NCBI GenBank assembly: GCA_902778895.1
Contig: CACYZF010000010.1
Location: 1-64,000 of the forward strand
Length of the DNA: 64,000 nucleotides
From: an uncultured bacterium
GTDB lineage: Bacteria; Verrucomicrobiota; Lentisphaeria; Victivallales; UBA1829
Reading direction: 5' to 3'
Each line of letters starts with the position of its first letter. Positions within the stretch are counted from its first letter, which is position 1. The position numbers and the translations under genes were made by a program. This document shows positions 32,374 to 43,276 of this stretch, in pieces. The notes under the pieces are model-generated. The model saw only the letters and a list, made by a program, of their open reading frames with translations. It ran no database searches and was not told the DNA's origin.

Positions 32374-34098
32374 TCAGTAGGCGATAACCTCTTCATGGCG
32401 GGCGATGGTGGAGCAGTCGCCGCTCATGATGAGCTCGTAGTTGCGGAGGAAGTCGAACTTCGCGTCGCGGATGTAGCGTTCGGCGATCGCCTCGCGGGAG
32501 GCGTCCTTCTGCGCGTCGCGGAGGAGGAGCATGCCGACGAAGATGAACGTCTCGTTCTCGACGAGGGCGCGGGCGCGGAGGTTGCGGTAGTCGGGCGCGG
32601 TAGCCTTCATGCCGGCCACGAATTCGATCGAGGCGCGGTGCTGTTCGAGCATGCCGGCGACGATCTTCTTGAGTTCGCCGGAGAGGCCTTCGTCCGGGAC
32701 GACGGACATCATGTCGGCGATGCGTCCGTCGAGCGTGCGCGCCATGACGCCGCCGATGGCGGCCACGACCTGGAGCTGGGTGGTGCCTTCGTAGATGTTC
32801 GTGATGCGGGCGTCGCGGTAGAGGCGCTCGGCGTCGAAGTCGTGCATGTAGCCGGTGCCGCCGTGGATCTGGATGCAGTCGTAGGCGATCTTGTTGGCGG
32901 ACTCGGTGGAGAGCGCCTTGGACATCGGGGTCAGGACGTCACACAGGGCAACGTAGAGCTTCGCCTTCTCGCGGACGGCCGAATCCGGCTTCTCCGCGCC
33001 TTCCGCGAGGTGGGTATACGCCTGGCGGAGGTCGACGCAGCGGGTCGTTTCGTACAGCAGGGCGCGGGAGGCGGCGAGCTGGGTCTTCATGCGTGCGAGC
33101 ATGTCGTAGATCGCGGGGAACTTGTCGATGCTCTGCTTGAACTGTTCGCGCTCGGAGGCGTACTTGCGCGCCTCGCGGTAGGCGGCCTCGGCGATACCGA
33201 CGGCCTGCGCGCTGATGGAGACGCGGGCGCCGTTCATGAGGGACATGACGTACTTGATGAGGCCGCGCTTGCGCATGCCGCAGAGTTCCGCCGGGACATG
33301 GTTGAACTGGAGTTCGCAGGTGGCAACGCCGTGAATGCCCATCTTGTGCTCGATGCGGCGGACGACCAGCTGCGGGCACTTCTCACAGATGAACATGGAG
33401 AGGCCGCGGCCGTCGGTGGTGCCTTCCTCGGAACGGGCCAGCACCAGGTGGATCTGGGAGCAGCCGTTCGTGATGAAGCGCTTCATGCCGTCGAGGTACC
33501 ACTTGCCGTCGGCGTCCTGCGTGGCTTTCAGGCGCACGGACTGGAGATCGGAACCGGAATCCGGCTCGGTGAGGTCCATGGATCCGTCGGCTTCGCCGGT
33601 AACGAAGCGCGGGATGTATTTCTGGCGCTGTTCCTCGGAGCCGAACTCGCAGATGGTGTCGGCGATGTCCTGCAGGCCGAAGAGGTTCTGCAGGCTGGCG
33701 TCGGCGCGGGAGACCATTTCGGTCATCATCGTGTAGACAGAGAGCGGGAAGTTGAGGCCGCCGTACTGACGGGGCAGGATCACGCCCATGACGCCCGCCG
33801 CCTTCAGGTCGTTCAGGTTCTGGACCGTGAGCGGATGGTAGGTCACGACGCCGTTTTCGAACTTCGGCCCCTCCTCGTCGACCTGGCGTGCGCGCGGGGC
33901 GATGCGTTCGCCCGCGACGTCGCCGATGACGTCGAGGATGCGGTGGAAGCTGTCGAGGGCGTCCTCGAAGCTTTCCGGCGCGGTGTCATACTTTTGAGCT
34001 TCGGTGTAATCCTTCTCGATGAGGCTCATGGCCTCCTGGATCTCGAGGTTGTCGAGGGTAAAGAGCAAATCGGCGTTGTCTGTAAAGAAATTGGACAT
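32374..34098 (-). CDS. Acyl-CoA dehydrogenase
   Basis: 574 residues with a C-terminal extension over the classic 380-residue enzyme. Family marks: GVMGVILPRQYGGLNFPLSV, DLTEPDSGSDLQSVRLKATQ (FAD-binding loop), FITNGCSQIHLVLARSEEG, YASEREQFKQSIDKFPAIYD, IQIHGGTGYMHDFDAERLYR and DARITNIYEGTTQLQVV (catalytic Glu position of the short-chain type). It removes two hydrogens from acyl-CoA and passes electrons to ETF. The directly upstream etfB and etfA genes encode that acceptor, so this is a complete electron-transfer unit. Chain-length preference is unknown. Confidence 0.92.
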   Translation of the reverse strand: MSNFFTDNADLLFTLDNLEIQEAMSLIEKDYTEAQKYDTAPESFEDALDSFHRILDVIGDVAGERIAPRARQVDEEGPKFENGVVTYHPLTVQNLNDLKAAGVMGVILPRQYGGLNFPLSVYTMMTEMVSRADASLQNLFGLQDIADTICEFGSEEQRQKYIPRFVTGEADGSMDLTEPDSGSDLQSVRLKATQDADGKWYLDGMKRFITNGCSQIHLVLARSEEGTTDGRGLSMFICEKCPQLVVRRIEHKMGIHGVATCELQFNHVPAELCGMRKRGLIKYVMSLMNGARVSISAQAVGIAEAAYREARKYASEREQFKQSIDKFPAIYDMLARMKTQLAASRALLYETTRCVDLRQAYTHLAEGAEKPDSAVREKAKLYVALCDVLTPMSKALSTESANKIAYDCIQIHGGTGYMHDFDAERLYRDARITNIYEGTTQLQVVAAIGGVMARTLDGRIADMMSVVPDEGLSGELKKIVAGMLEQHRASIEFVAGMKATAPDYRNLRARALVENETFIFVGMLLLRDAQKDASREAIAERYIRDAKFDFLRNYELIMSGDCSTIARHEEVIAY

Positions 34099-34108
34099 GA
34101 TGGTCTCC

Positions 34109-35134
34109 TCAGGCTTTCGATTTGTACGCTTTGATCATCATCGGGATGACCTGGTTCAGGTCGCCGATGATCCCGTAATGCGCCACGGAGAAAATCGGCG
34201 CCGCCGGATCCGTGTTGATCGCGATGATCTTCTTGCTTTCCGCCATGCCGGCGCGGTGCTGCACGGAGCCGCTGATGCCGCATGCGATGTAGAGTTTCGG
34301 ACGGACGGTCACGCCCGTCTGGCCGATCTGGTGGTCGTGGTCGATCCAGCCGGCGTCGACGGCCGCGCGGGAAGCGCCGACCTGTCCGCCGAGCGTCTTG
34401 GCGAGCTCGTGGATGAGCTTGAAGTTCGCAGCGGAGCCGACGCCGTAGCCGCCGGCGACAATGATCTGCGCGCCCTTCAGATTCACGGTCTTCTCCTGGC
34501 GGACGCGTTCGATGACCTTCACGACCATCTCCTGCGCGGTCAGGGCCGGGGTGACGCGGGTGATCGTGCCGGTGCGGGTCGCATCGGGTTCGCCCATCTT
34601 CATCACGCCCTCGCGGACGGTGACCATCTGCGGATCTTCCCAGGTGTTCACGATGGTGGCGATGATGTTGCCGCCGAACGCGGGACGGATCTGCATGAGC
34701 TTGTTCTTGTAGACGATGTTGTTGCGCTGGTCCTCGAAGTCGTCGATGCGGAGGTCGGTGCAGTCGGCGGTGAGGCCGGAGAGCTTTTCGGAGGCCACGC
34801 GCGGGGCCAGTTCGCGGCCCTTCATGGTCGCGCCGAACATGAGGATGTTCGGGCGGTGTTCGCGGATGAGGTCGACGATGACCTTGGCGAACGGCAGGAC
34901 GGTGAACGGTTCCAGGCGCGGATCTTCCACGAGGAAAACGTTGTCGCAGCCGTACTGGAAGAGCGTGGCGCAGCAGTGTTCGATCTTGTCTCCGAGGAGG
35001 AGCGCCTCGACCTTGACGCCGAGCTGGTCGGCGAGTTCACGGCCTTTGCTGACGAGTTCCAGGCTCACATCGGCGATCTTGCCGCCTTCCTGTTCGATGA
35101 AAACCCAGACGTTTCCGATAGCGGTATTTTCCAT
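34109..35134 (-). CDS. etfA: Electron transfer flavoprotein, alpha subunit
   Basis: 341 residues. N-terminal ETF domain (GNVWVFIEQEGGKIADVSLE) and C-terminal FAD domain with IIVAGGYGVGSAANFKLIHE, LGGQVGASRAAVDAGWIDHD, QIGQTGVTVRPKLYIACGIS and SGSVQHRAGM. With EtfB it carries electrons from dehydrogenases. ATG 35134 is favoured by GGGGTGA just upstream; a GTG at 35143 overlaps the etfB stop. A 10-bp gap to the dehydrogenase gene marks tight coupling. Confidence 0.94.
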   Translation of the reverse strand: MENTAIGNVWVFIEQEGGKIADVSLELVSKGRELADQLGVKVEALLLGDKIEHCCATLFQYGCDNVFLVEDPRLEPFTVLPFAKVIVDLIREHRPNILMFGATMKGRELAPRVASEKLSGLTADCTDLRIDDFEDQRNNIVYKNKLMQIRPAFGGNIIATIVNTWEDPQMVTVREGVMKMGEPDATRTGTITRVTPALTAQEMVVKVIERVRQEKTVNLKGAQIIVAGGYGVGSAANFKLIHELAKTLGGQVGASRAAVDAGWIDHDHQIGQTGVTVRPKLYIACGISGSVQHRAGMAESKKIIAINTDPAAPIFSVAHYGIIGDLNQVIPMMIKAYKSKA

Positions 35135-35139
35135 TGCGC

Positions 35140-36024
35140 TCACCCCAGAGTATGATCTTCGATAAGTTCGTGTACGAGATTGCCGACCGCGTCCGGCGTC
35201 GGCGCGACTTCCTGAAAGTTCCCGGCGGTCAGGACGACGCTCAGGATGTGCTTCACATTAGTCGGGGAACCGGCCTTGCCGAGGCGGTTGAATTCATCCT
35301 GCGGCACGCAGTACGCGGCGTTCCATTCCTGGATCAGCAGGCCCTTCGCGGACAGCGCCGCGATCTCCTCGTCCGAGGCGGGCGCGCCCTTGGCGGCGGC
35401 GATTTCGGACGGAGTTTTGGCTTTCTTGTACTTGATGATGCGGGAGGCATTCTGCGGACGGGGCTGGTTGGCGTCGACCACGGTGAGAAGGGCAGGCAGC
35501 GGGGCTTCGAGCACTTCGTAGCCACCTTCAATGGCGCGTTTCGCACGGATCTTGCCGTTGCCGAGCTCCTGCACTTCCTGCACGTAGGAGATCTGCGGAA
35601 TGCCGAGCTTTTCGGCGATCTGCGGGCCGACCTGGGCGGTATCGCCATCGATGGCCTGACGGCCGCAGAGGACGAGGTCGAAGTTTCCGATCTTCTTCGC
35701 CATGCGGCTCAGCGCGAAACTGGTGGCCAGCGTATCGGAACCGCCGAGCGCGCGGTCGGTCAGAAGCACGGTTTCATCGGCGCCGCGGAACAGGGAGTCG
35801 CGGAGGATGCCGGCGGCGGCGGGAAGTCCCATCGTCGCAACGATGACTTTCGCGCCGTAACGGTCCTTCAGCTGGAGAGCCAGCTCAAGGGCGTTCAGGT
35901 CTTCGGGGTTAAAAATCGCGGGAAGCGCCTGACGGTTGATGGTTCCGTCGGGCTTCATGGCGTCGCCCGTGACATTCTTCGTGTCCGGGACTTGCTTCAC
36001 AAAAACGAGGATTGTGCAGCTCAT
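35140..36024 (-). CDS. etfB: Electron transfer flavoprotein, beta subunit
   Basis: 294 residues. It starts CTILVFVKQVPDTKNVTGDA as EtfB proteins do, with NPEDLNALELALQLKDRYGA, DLVLCGRQAIDGDTAQVGPQ and GNGKIRAKRAIEGGYEVLEA further on. It binds AMP and forms the ETF heterodimer. AGGAAGGAA precedes the ATG. First gene of the etfB-etfA-acd-rpoZ-purE operon, with a promoter at 36079-36106. Confidence 0.94.
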   Translation of the reverse strand: MSCTILVFVKQVPDTKNVTGDAMKPDGTINRQALPAIFNPEDLNALELALQLKDRYGAKVIVATMGLPAAAGILRDSLFRGADETVLLTDRALGGSDTLATSFALSRMAKKIGNFDLVLCGRQAIDGDTAQVGPQIAEKLGIPQISYVQEVQELGNGKIRAKRAIEGGYEVLEAPLPALLTVVDANQPRPQNASRIIKYKKAKTPSEIAAAKGAPASDEEIAALSAKGLLIQEWNAAYCVPQDEFNRLGKAGSPTNVKHILSVVLTAGNFQEVAPTPDAVGNLVHELIEDHTLG

Positions 36025-36078
36025 GACTGTTCCTTCCTGGGTTATTTCAACAGGTCGACAAATTTATTGTAAAAGAAT

Positions 36079-36106
36079 AATATAGCATTCTTTTGGCGTT
36101 TTTCCA
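36079..36106 (-). promoter_or_regulatory. Promoter of the etf operon
   Basis: TGGAAA (36106-36101), 16-nt spacer ending TGC, TATATT (36084-36079) on the minus strand; extended -10 type. Confidence 0.6.
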
Positions 36107-36190
36107 GTCCGTTTCCCAAAAAACACGGGGATTTCGTTTAGATAACGTGGACAGGATGTTCCCCTCATGCCATTCGAATGGCGCTTCCCC

Positions 36191-37936
36191 TCACTGGAAC
36201 CGTACCATGACCTGGCCGTCGGCTTCCTTGTCCTCCGGATCGTCGGGAATCGACTTCTTCACGGAGAGCGCAGGCGGAAACGGAGTGGAAAATCTTGACT
36301 TGTGGCTGAAATACCGGTCCGCAGGGAAGAACATCACGACTTTCCTGCCGGGATTTCTGTCAAGCAGTTCCTGAACTCTTGTTACGCCCTGATTGCGGAT
36401 CCGGTCCTTTTCCTCCGCCTCCTTGCAGGTCAGGCCGTAGGTCAGCTCGCCGGGGAAGATCACGTACAGATCGGTCCGGTGATACGCGAGACTGATGGCA
36501 TGCATGTTCGAGCCGTGTGCAACGATAATGGTATCGGGCGTGATCTCATCCCGGCATTCTTCCAGAAACTCTTCCATGCCTCGTGCATCGTAAACGAACT
36601 GCGGCACCACGAAATACGACGCGATAAAAGCAGGAATGACGGCGGACATGAAATAGGAAAGTTTGCGCGAGACCTTTTTTTCCGTGAACGCGGCAAACAC
36701 GCCGAACAGGATCAGGACAAGCGCATTGAACAGGATGAATATCTTCCACGTCTCGCCTTTGCTGTAGAGCGCGACATCAAAGTATTTCGGCAGGACATAG
36801 TGGATCACGATCAGTGCGACGGGACCTGCGATCACTCCGACCGCGGCAAACACGATGAGCGGTACATTGAACAGCTTGCCCTTCCCGTCCGGACGCTCCT
36901 CGAAATACCGGAACAGTCCGGCGGAGATCATGATCGCGATCGCCGGGAAGCACGGCAGGATATATGTCGGGAGTTTCCCGCTCGACGCGGACAGGAACAG
37001 GAACGGACCGGCGAACCAGCAGATCAGGAACCGGAACCAGGAGCTCTTTTCACCCCGGACGCCGATCTTTCCGAACCCGTACCCGATCGCGGGCGACAGC
37101 AGGAACCATTCCGCCGCCCCCCAGAGCAGCGTCAGCAGAAAATAGAACGGTCCGTGCGGATGTTCGACCTTGGCCTCGCCCATGAATCCGAAACGGTTAA
37201 GATGTTCGTCCACAACAAAATACCGCCAGAAATCAGGCTGCGCCTGATGAATCAGGATCGCCCACGGCGCGATCACGACCAGTGCCGCGACGAACGGAAG
37301 CCACGGCAGGACGAAGATCGCCTTCCAGCGTTTCTCCCAGATCAGCCACGGCAGAACCGCCATGACCGGCAGGGCGAAGGCAAGGAACCCTTTCGTCAGG
37401 AACGCGCATCCGGCGGCCGCTCCGGTCGCCAGAAGCCACAGGACACAGTTCAGGCGTTTCTTCTCCAGATACCCTTCCACAGCGCAGTAGAACGAAGCGA
37501 TGGTCGCGGTCACGAACAGTGAGAACATCGCGTCGAGCGTGCAGGTCGTGCCGATGATGAACACCAGCGGCATCAGCAGATACGCCCCCGCCGCATACAG
37601 CCCGACCTCGCGCTTCCCCGTCATTTTCGCGGCCAGAAGCAGCACGATCAGCGCGGCAAGGCCGCTCGACATCGCGGGCATGAATCGTCCGGCGAACGCA
37701 TTCTCCCCGAACACACGGACCGCTCCGGCGATCAGCCAGTAGCCCATGACGGGTTTTTCGAAATACCGTGCGCCGTTCAGGCGGGGCGTCACGAAATCAT
37801 GGTCGGCGAGCATTTCGCGCGGAATCTCGACGTAGCGGGCTTCGTCCGGCGAGAAGAGCGGACGCACGCCGATGAGGAGCACGTAAAGAACGACAAATAT
37901 CAGAAGCGCAGCCGGAATATTGAATTTCAACTTCAT
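36191..37936 (-). CDS. GT39/ArnT-like membrane glycosyltransferase
   Basis: 581 residues with about 11 membrane helices. Near the N-terminus RPLFSPDEARYVEIPREMLA is the ArnT/PMT-type motif, with the catalytic Asp in the first periplasmic loop, followed by PRLNGARYFEKPVMGYWLIA. The C-terminal soluble part (about residues 450-581) ends in a short strand-rich tail. Family members move a sugar from a polyprenyl-phosphate carrier to lipid A or other envelope acceptors on the periplasmic side. ATG 37936 begins the hydrophobic protein; an upstream start at 37972 adds 12 unlikely residues. Donor sugar unknown. It is monocistronic. Confidence 0.88.
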   Translation of the reverse strand: MKLKFNIPAALLIFVVLYVLLIGVRPLFSPDEARYVEIPREMLADHDFVTPRLNGARYFEKPVMGYWLIAGAVRVFGENAFAGRFMPAMSSGLAALIVLLLAAKMTGKREVGLYAAGAYLLMPLVFIIGTTCTLDAMFSLFVTATIASFYCAVEGYLEKKRLNCVLWLLATGAAAGCAFLTKGFLAFALPVMAVLPWLIWEKRWKAIFVLPWLPFVAALVVIAPWAILIHQAQPDFWRYFVVDEHLNRFGFMGEAKVEHPHGPFYFLLTLLWGAAEWFLLSPAIGYGFGKIGVRGEKSSWFRFLICWFAGPFLFLSASSGKLPTYILPCFPAIAIMISAGLFRYFEERPDGKGKLFNVPLIVFAAVGVIAGPVALIVIHYVLPKYFDVALYSKGETWKIFILFNALVLILFGVFAAFTEKKVSRKLSYFMSAVIPAFIASYFVVPQFVYDARGMEEFLEECRDEITPDTIIVAHGSNMHAISLAYHRTDLYVIFPGELTYGLTCKEAEEKDRIRNQGVTRVQELLDRNPGRKVVMFFPADRYFSHKSRFSTPFPPALSVKKSIPDDPEDKEADGQVMVRFQ

Positions 37937-38108
37937 CAGGGGACAGACTCCGTAGGGTTCGCGGTCAGTCAATCACACGGGCGAATCAAAGCAAAAAACC
38001 ACACATGCGATAAAAAAGATTAAGATATTAATATACATCCAGAAGCTCCAAATGTCAAATTTTCATAAAAAATCTTTCCGCTTCATCATCTTTTCTCTCC
38101 TAACGGGA

Positions 38109-38137
38109 TTGAAAAAAGGCCTCCCGCGTGATATATT
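38109..38137 (+). promoter_or_regulatory. Promoter of the NifU-like/GGGtGRT operon
   Basis: TTGAAA (38109-38114), 17-nt spacer, TATATT (38132-38137). Confidence 0.7.
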
Positions 38138-38219
38138 ATGAGACTGCACTTGTTTAACCCGAACCGGCGGTGCCCAATTCACTCACAACGGGCGCCGTCC
38201 CAACAACTGGAGAAACACA

Positions 38220-38930
38220 ATGAAGTTTACGCACGAAGTGGACCAGATGGTGTGCGTCGCCAAGGGTCCGAAACACGGTCCCGCGCCGATCCCCCAGGAA
38301 GGTAAGTGGACGAAAGCCAAAGAGATCAAGGACATCTGCGGTCTGACGCACGGCGTCGGCTGGTGCGCACCCCAGCAGGGCGCATGCAAGCTCACGCTGA
38401 ACGTCAAGAACGGCATCATCCAGGAAGCCCTCGTGGAAACGATCGGCTGCTCCGGCATGACCCACTCCGCCGCCATGGCCGCCGAGATCCTCCCCGGCAA
38501 AACGATCCTCGAAGCCCTCAACACCGACCTCGTCTGCGACGCCATCAACACCGCCATGCGCGAACTCTTCCTCCAGATCGTCTACGGCCGCACCCAGACC
38601 GCGTTCTCCGAAGACGGCCTCCCGATCGGCGCCGGCCTCGAAGACCTCAAGCAGCTCCGCTCCATCACCGGCACCATGTACAGCACCGCCGAAAAGGGCG
38701 TCCGCTACCTCGAAATGGCCGAAGGTTATGTGACCGGCCTCGCCCTCGACAAGGAAAACAAGGTCATCGGCTACCAGTTCGTCAACCTCGGCAAGATGAT
38801 GGAATTCGTCAACAAGTCCTCCACGAAGGACCTCGAGAAGATGTCCGTCAAGGAATTCATTTCCAAGTTCCAGAAATCCTACGGCCGCTTTGGCGACGCC
38901 GTCAAAGTCATCAACCCCCGCAAGGCATAA
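38220..38930 (+). CDS. NifU-like iron-sulfur scaffold-related protein
   Basis: 236 residues. The first half resembles a NifU/IscU N-terminal scaffold: WCAPQQGACKLTLNVKNGII, EALVETIGCSGMTHSAAMAA, KTILEALNTDLVCDAINTAM. Cysteines at CGLTHGVGWC, GACKL, IGCSG and LVCDA could hold a cluster. The second half (GVRYLEMAEGYVTGLALDKE..) is specific to this subfamily. It is encoded 12 bp upstream of a GGGtGRT-family protein, a pairing I recall from database annotation of other anaerobes; the joint function is not established. GGAG precedes the ATG. Confidence 0.75.
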   Translation: MKFTHEVDQMVCVAKGPKHGPAPIPQEGKWTKAKEIKDICGLTHGVGWCAPQQGACKLTLNVKNGIIQEALVETIGCSGMTHSAAMAAEILPGKTILEALNTDLVCDAINTAMRELFLQIVYGRTQTAFSEDGLPIGAGLEDLKQLRSITGTMYSTAEKGVRYLEMAEGYVTGLALDKENKVIGYQFVNLGKMMEFVNKSSTKDLEKMSVKEFISKFQKSYGRFGDAVKVINPRKA

Positions 38931-38942
38931 GGAGCGTTCATC

Positions 38943-39997
<1,055 letters not shown>

Positions 39998-40005
39998 GGC
40001 CATCC

Positions 40006-40051
40006 GTGCGGGCCCTGCCCTCTCCTCTTTTGAGCTGAACGGGACCCGCAC
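40006..40051 (+). terminator. Probable terminator hairpin after the GGGtGRT gene
   Basis: GTGCGGG (40006-40012) pairs with CCCGCAC (40045-40051). The loop is long and only a weak A/T tail follows. Confidence 0.35.
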
Positions 40052-40180
40052 ATAAATCCGCGGCATCGTGCGCGAACATTCCGACGGCATACCCGCCCCG
40101 GAATCAGAATCCACACGGTGCCGCGAACCATTTTCCCCTCCGCTTTCCAGTTTGTTTCCGTACGTTGAAAGGAGTTCCCC

Positions 40181-41773
40181 ATGAAAGGCAAACGCATCCC
40201 GAAATCCAGACCGCGCAGACAGCCCCGCCGCGACGACGCCGAACCCGTGTCCGCGTCCTTCATTGATTCCTGCGCGCACATGGAGCTGCCCTCCCTCGCC
40301 ATCGTGGGACGCCCCAACGTCGGCAAATCCTCCCTCTTCAACGCCATCCTCGGACGCCGCCAGGCCATCGTGCATTTCGACTGCGGCGTCACGCGCGACC
40401 GCGTGAGCGCGTCCGGCGTCTGGCAGGGCCGCCGTTTCAACCTCATCGACACCGGCGGACTCGGCATGTTCGAGAATGAGACGAATTCCGTCGGCAAGTG
40501 GGACAAGCTCATCGCCGAACAGGTCGCCGCCGCCATCGAGGACGCCGCCGCCATTCTGTTCGTGGTGGACGTCCAGGCCGGGCTTCTCCCGCTCGACCAC
40601 GGCATCGCCGACCGTCTCCGCGCCTGCGGCAAGCCCGTCTACCTGATCGCGAACAAAGCGGACAACCGCGAGGACGCGCTCCTCGCGGACGATTTCCACT
40701 CGCTCGGATTCGAGCACATCCACCCCGTTTCCTGCCTCCACAAGCGCGGCATCGAGGACGTCCTGGAGGACGCGCTCTCCGGCATCGAGCCCTCAGACGC
40801 CGAGCTCGCCGTGCATGTCCTGAAGATCGCCGTCCTCGGACGCCCGAACGTCGGCAAGTCCTCCCTCGTGAACCGTCTCATCGGCAAGGACCGCGTGATC
40901 GTCAGCGACGTGGCGGGCACCACGCGCGACTCCATTGACGTCGAATTCGAGCTGAAATGCTCCGACAGCGAAACCGTCCGCGCCGTGCTCGTCGATACCG
41001 CCGGGCTCCGCAAGAAATCCAAGGTTGACGGCGCGGTCGAACAGTATAGCATGATGCGCGCCCAGCATTCGCTCGACACCTGCGACATCGTGCTTTTCGT
41101 GGTCGAGGCCGACAAGGGCGAGGCCACCTCGCAGGACAAAACCATCGCGCGCATGATCGAAGAATCCGGCAAGGGCTGCATCCTCGTCGTCAACAAGTGG
41201 GACATCCGCCCCGAAAAGATGCCGCGCGAAGAGCTCATCCGCGAATTCCGCGCCTCCCTGCCGAAAATGAGCTACGCTCCGCTCGTCTTCGTCTCCGCCC
41301 TCACCGGCGAAAACCTCGCCGTTCTCTTCGACCTGATCGCGCAGGTCCGCGCCCAGCTCTCCGCGCGCATTTCCACAGCCATGCTGAACCGCGTGATCCA
41401 GGACGCCACTACGCGCACCGCGCCCCCGGTCGTCGGCCTCAAGCCGCTCAAGATCTATTACGGCACCATGACCGAGACCGCGCCGCCGCATTTCATCCTT
41501 TTCATCAACAAGCGCGAATACTGCGCCGACAGCTACAAGGCGTATCTTTCCAACTACTTCCGCAACGCCTTCAACCTCGTCGGCGTCCCCATCCGCATCG
41601 TGCTTCAGGAACGCGACCGCCGCGACCTTTCCGAGGTTGTCAACCATGCCGGAAGTTCCAAGAACGCGAAGAAGAAATTCGCCAACGCGAAGCAGGCAAA
41701 GACCGCGAAAAGCAAGGCGAACTTCAAGAAGAAAGTCGCCGCGCAGAACAAACGCCGCGCCGGTCAGGACTGA
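40181..41773 (+). CDS. der: Ribosome-assembly GTPase Der (EngA)
   Basis: 530 residues with two tandem GTPase domains. Domain 1: IVGRPNVGKSSLFNAILGRR (G1), then DTGG (G3) and NKAD (G4). Domain 2: AVLGRPNVGKSSLVNRLIGK, DTAGLRKKSKVDGAVEQYSM and NKWD. A KH-like C-terminal domain follows (PLKIYYGTMTETAPPHFILF). Der acts in 50S subunit maturation. A basic N-terminal extension (MKGKRIPKSRPRRQPRR) and a Lys/Ala-rich tail of about 35 residues are added to the usual 440-490-residue enzyme. AAAGGAG precedes the ATG. Confidence 0.95.
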   Translation: MKGKRIPKSRPRRQPRRDDAEPVSASFIDSCAHMELPSLAIVGRPNVGKSSLFNAILGRRQAIVHFDCGVTRDRVSASGVWQGRRFNLIDTGGLGMFENETNSVGKWDKLIAEQVAAAIEDAAAILFVVDVQAGLLPLDHGIADRLRACGKPVYLIANKADNREDALLADDFHSLGFEHIHPVSCLHKRGIEDVLEDALSGIEPSDAELAVHVLKIAVLGRPNVGKSSLVNRLIGKDRVIVSDVAGTTRDSIDVEFELKCSDSETVRAVLVDTAGLRKKSKVDGAVEQYSMMRAQHSLDTCDIVLFVVEADKGEATSQDKTIARMIEESGKGCILVVNKWDIRPEKMPREELIREFRASLPKMSYAPLVFVSALTGENLAVLFDLIAQVRAQLSARISTAMLNRVIQDATTRTAPPVVGLKPLKIYYGTMTETAPPHFILFINKREYCADSYKAYLSNYFRNAFNLVGVPIRIVLQERDRRDLSEVVNHAGSSKNAKKKFANAKQAKTAKSKANFKKKVAAQNKRRAGQD

Positions 41774-41934
41774 TCCGCGGCCGCACGCTCATCCGGCACG
41801 GAAGAATAAGCATCCCCCCTGCCCTCTTTCATTCGTCGGCAGCACGGGTGAACTGTCTTTAAAATCCTCCCTCCCCGTTCGCACTGCCCCCCATGCCGAT
41901 GCACGGTGTGCGAGGTCGCGGCAGCGTGCAGACA

Positions 41935-41981
41935 CAAAAAAACTCCGGCGGACCATTGAGGTCAACCGGAGTTGATTTTTT
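41935..41981. terminator. Bidirectional terminator between der and the prepilin-like gene
   Basis: AACTCCGG and CCGGAGTT form the stem, with AAAAA before and GATTTTTT after, so it works for both convergent genes. Confidence 0.8.
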
Positions 41982-42021
41982 GAGCAGGGCCCGCATGAAC
42001 GGGTCATTTTCCGAGAATGAA

Positions 42022-42900
42022 TTAATTCTCGGCTTCGCCCCAGACTCTCTGGTTCCAGGTCCAGTAGCCGGAGGGCTCACGGGCGCTGACTTTGGAGAGC
42101 TTCGTGTTGACGGTCTGTTCAGGACGGTAGTTCGAGGCATGTCCGTCGATGAAGGAATAGTTCCAGGAAAGGCTCACGTGCCAGGGATCCTGCCAGTAGG
42201 TCTTGTCGTTGTTCGAAACTTCACCCTTCTTGACGAATTCGCCGCCGAGACCGTTCTGGTCCCAGTGGTGGCAGAGGCTGCCGACCTTGATCGAAGAATA
42301 GGAGTAGTGCGACGTCGTATTGTACACATATCCGGGAGCGTTGGAGTTGCTGGCGCCCTTGTTCCAGGACGCGTCGCAGACGTAGATCATCTGGGACGGG
42401 ATTTTGAACTTTGTGGTCTTCAGGACCGGGCCGTTCGGGATGGACGTAGCGTTGCTGGTACCCTTCACGGAGTAGACTGCGGAACGGTTGATGCCGTAGG
42501 AAAGCTTCGGCATATTGAGCTCGCCGACGCCCTTCGTGGCTTCATCGGCGGGGCACTCGAAGAGGTGGGTGGTCTTCACAGCCTGGACCCATTTGTCTTT
42601 GCCGGAGGTGTAGTTGTTGTAAGGCATCTCGGCGGCGCCGCCGATCTGGTTCCAGAGGATGGCCGGCCAGATGTTGACGCCGTCGCCCCACGCAATCGGG
42701 GTCACATAGGCGTTGTAGGAAGCCGCGTACAGGTGGTTCGACTGCGCGAACTGTTTGCAGTTCGAGGTGCATTGCGCCATCTTCGCGGTTCTTCTGGCAG
42801 CCTGCAGCGCGGGCAGAAGCATTGCGGCCAGGATCGCGATGATCGCGATCACGATCAACAGCTCGATCAGCGTGAACTGTTTGGAGTAACGGGATTTCAT
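42022..42900 (-). CDS. Prepilin-like protein (type II pseudopilin-type N-terminus)
   Basis: 292 residues. The N-terminus [20 protein letters not shown] is a prepilin cleavage/methylation signal with Glu at +5. The rest is the globular domain typical of the large Lentisphaerota/Planctomycetes family, with scattered Cys, ending in [14 protein letters not shown], a variant of the H-x9-DG motif with ten residues between His and Asp. Members are thought to be exported by a type II/IV pilus-like system; their roles are unknown and genomes can hold many copies. It is a stand-alone gene with its own promoter and shared terminator. Confidence 0.88.
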   Translation of the reverse strand: MKSRYSKQFTLIELLIVIAIIAILAAMLLPALQAARRTAKMAQCTSNCKQFAQSNHLYAASYNAYVTPIAWGDGVNIWPAILWNQIGGAAEMPYNNYTSGKDKWVQAVKTTHLFECPADEATKGVGELNMPKLSYGINRSAVYSVKGTSNATSIPNGPVLKTTKFKIPSQMIYVCDASWNKGASNSNAPGYVYNTTSHYSYSSIKVGSLCHHWDQNGLGGEFVKKGEVSNNDKTYWQDPWHVSLSWNYSFIDGHASNYRPEQTVNTKLSKVSAREPSGYWTWNQRVWGEAEN

Positions 42901-43021
42901 GATGCCGTCCTTTCAAGTTGGTATTAAAAATGTTTTGGAATGCACGGGAAACTTTGCGTTCCGCCTCAAAAATCCGCCTCGCGGCAGGAAAGATGATACG
43001 ATCCGCAAATATGTTTGCTGT

Positions 43022-43050
43022 AATATAATATTCGCATGCGCATATTTCAA
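43022..43050 (-). promoter_or_regulatory. Promoter of the prepilin-like gene
   Basis: TTGAAA (43050-43045), 17-nt spacer, TATATT (43027-43022) on the minus strand. The spacer contains ATGCGCAT. Confidence 0.65.
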
Positions 43051-43163
43051 GCCGTTTTTTAGAGTTTTTTAACGTAAAATCCCTTTTTTCCTAAAATACT
43101 TTCCCGGAAGCCCAGAACAGCCGCCCGGCGAATCATTTTTCGGCGAAAACGCGCCCCCTCGCC

Positions 43164-43192
43164 TTGACTTTCCCCTCGCGCCGTGCTACAGT
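43164..43192 (+). promoter_or_regulatory. Promoter of the GH115 gene
   Basis: TTGACT (43164-43169), 17-nt spacer ending TGC, TACAGT (43187-43192). With the divergent promoter at 43022-43050 it explains the 376-bp gap. Confidence 0.65.
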
Positions 43193-43276
43193 AAAAAAGA
43201 AAACGCAACCGCATCTTCACCACGTTTGAGCGCGCCGCATATCTGTGCGCCTCAAGATCAAAGGAGTTTCCCCTTT

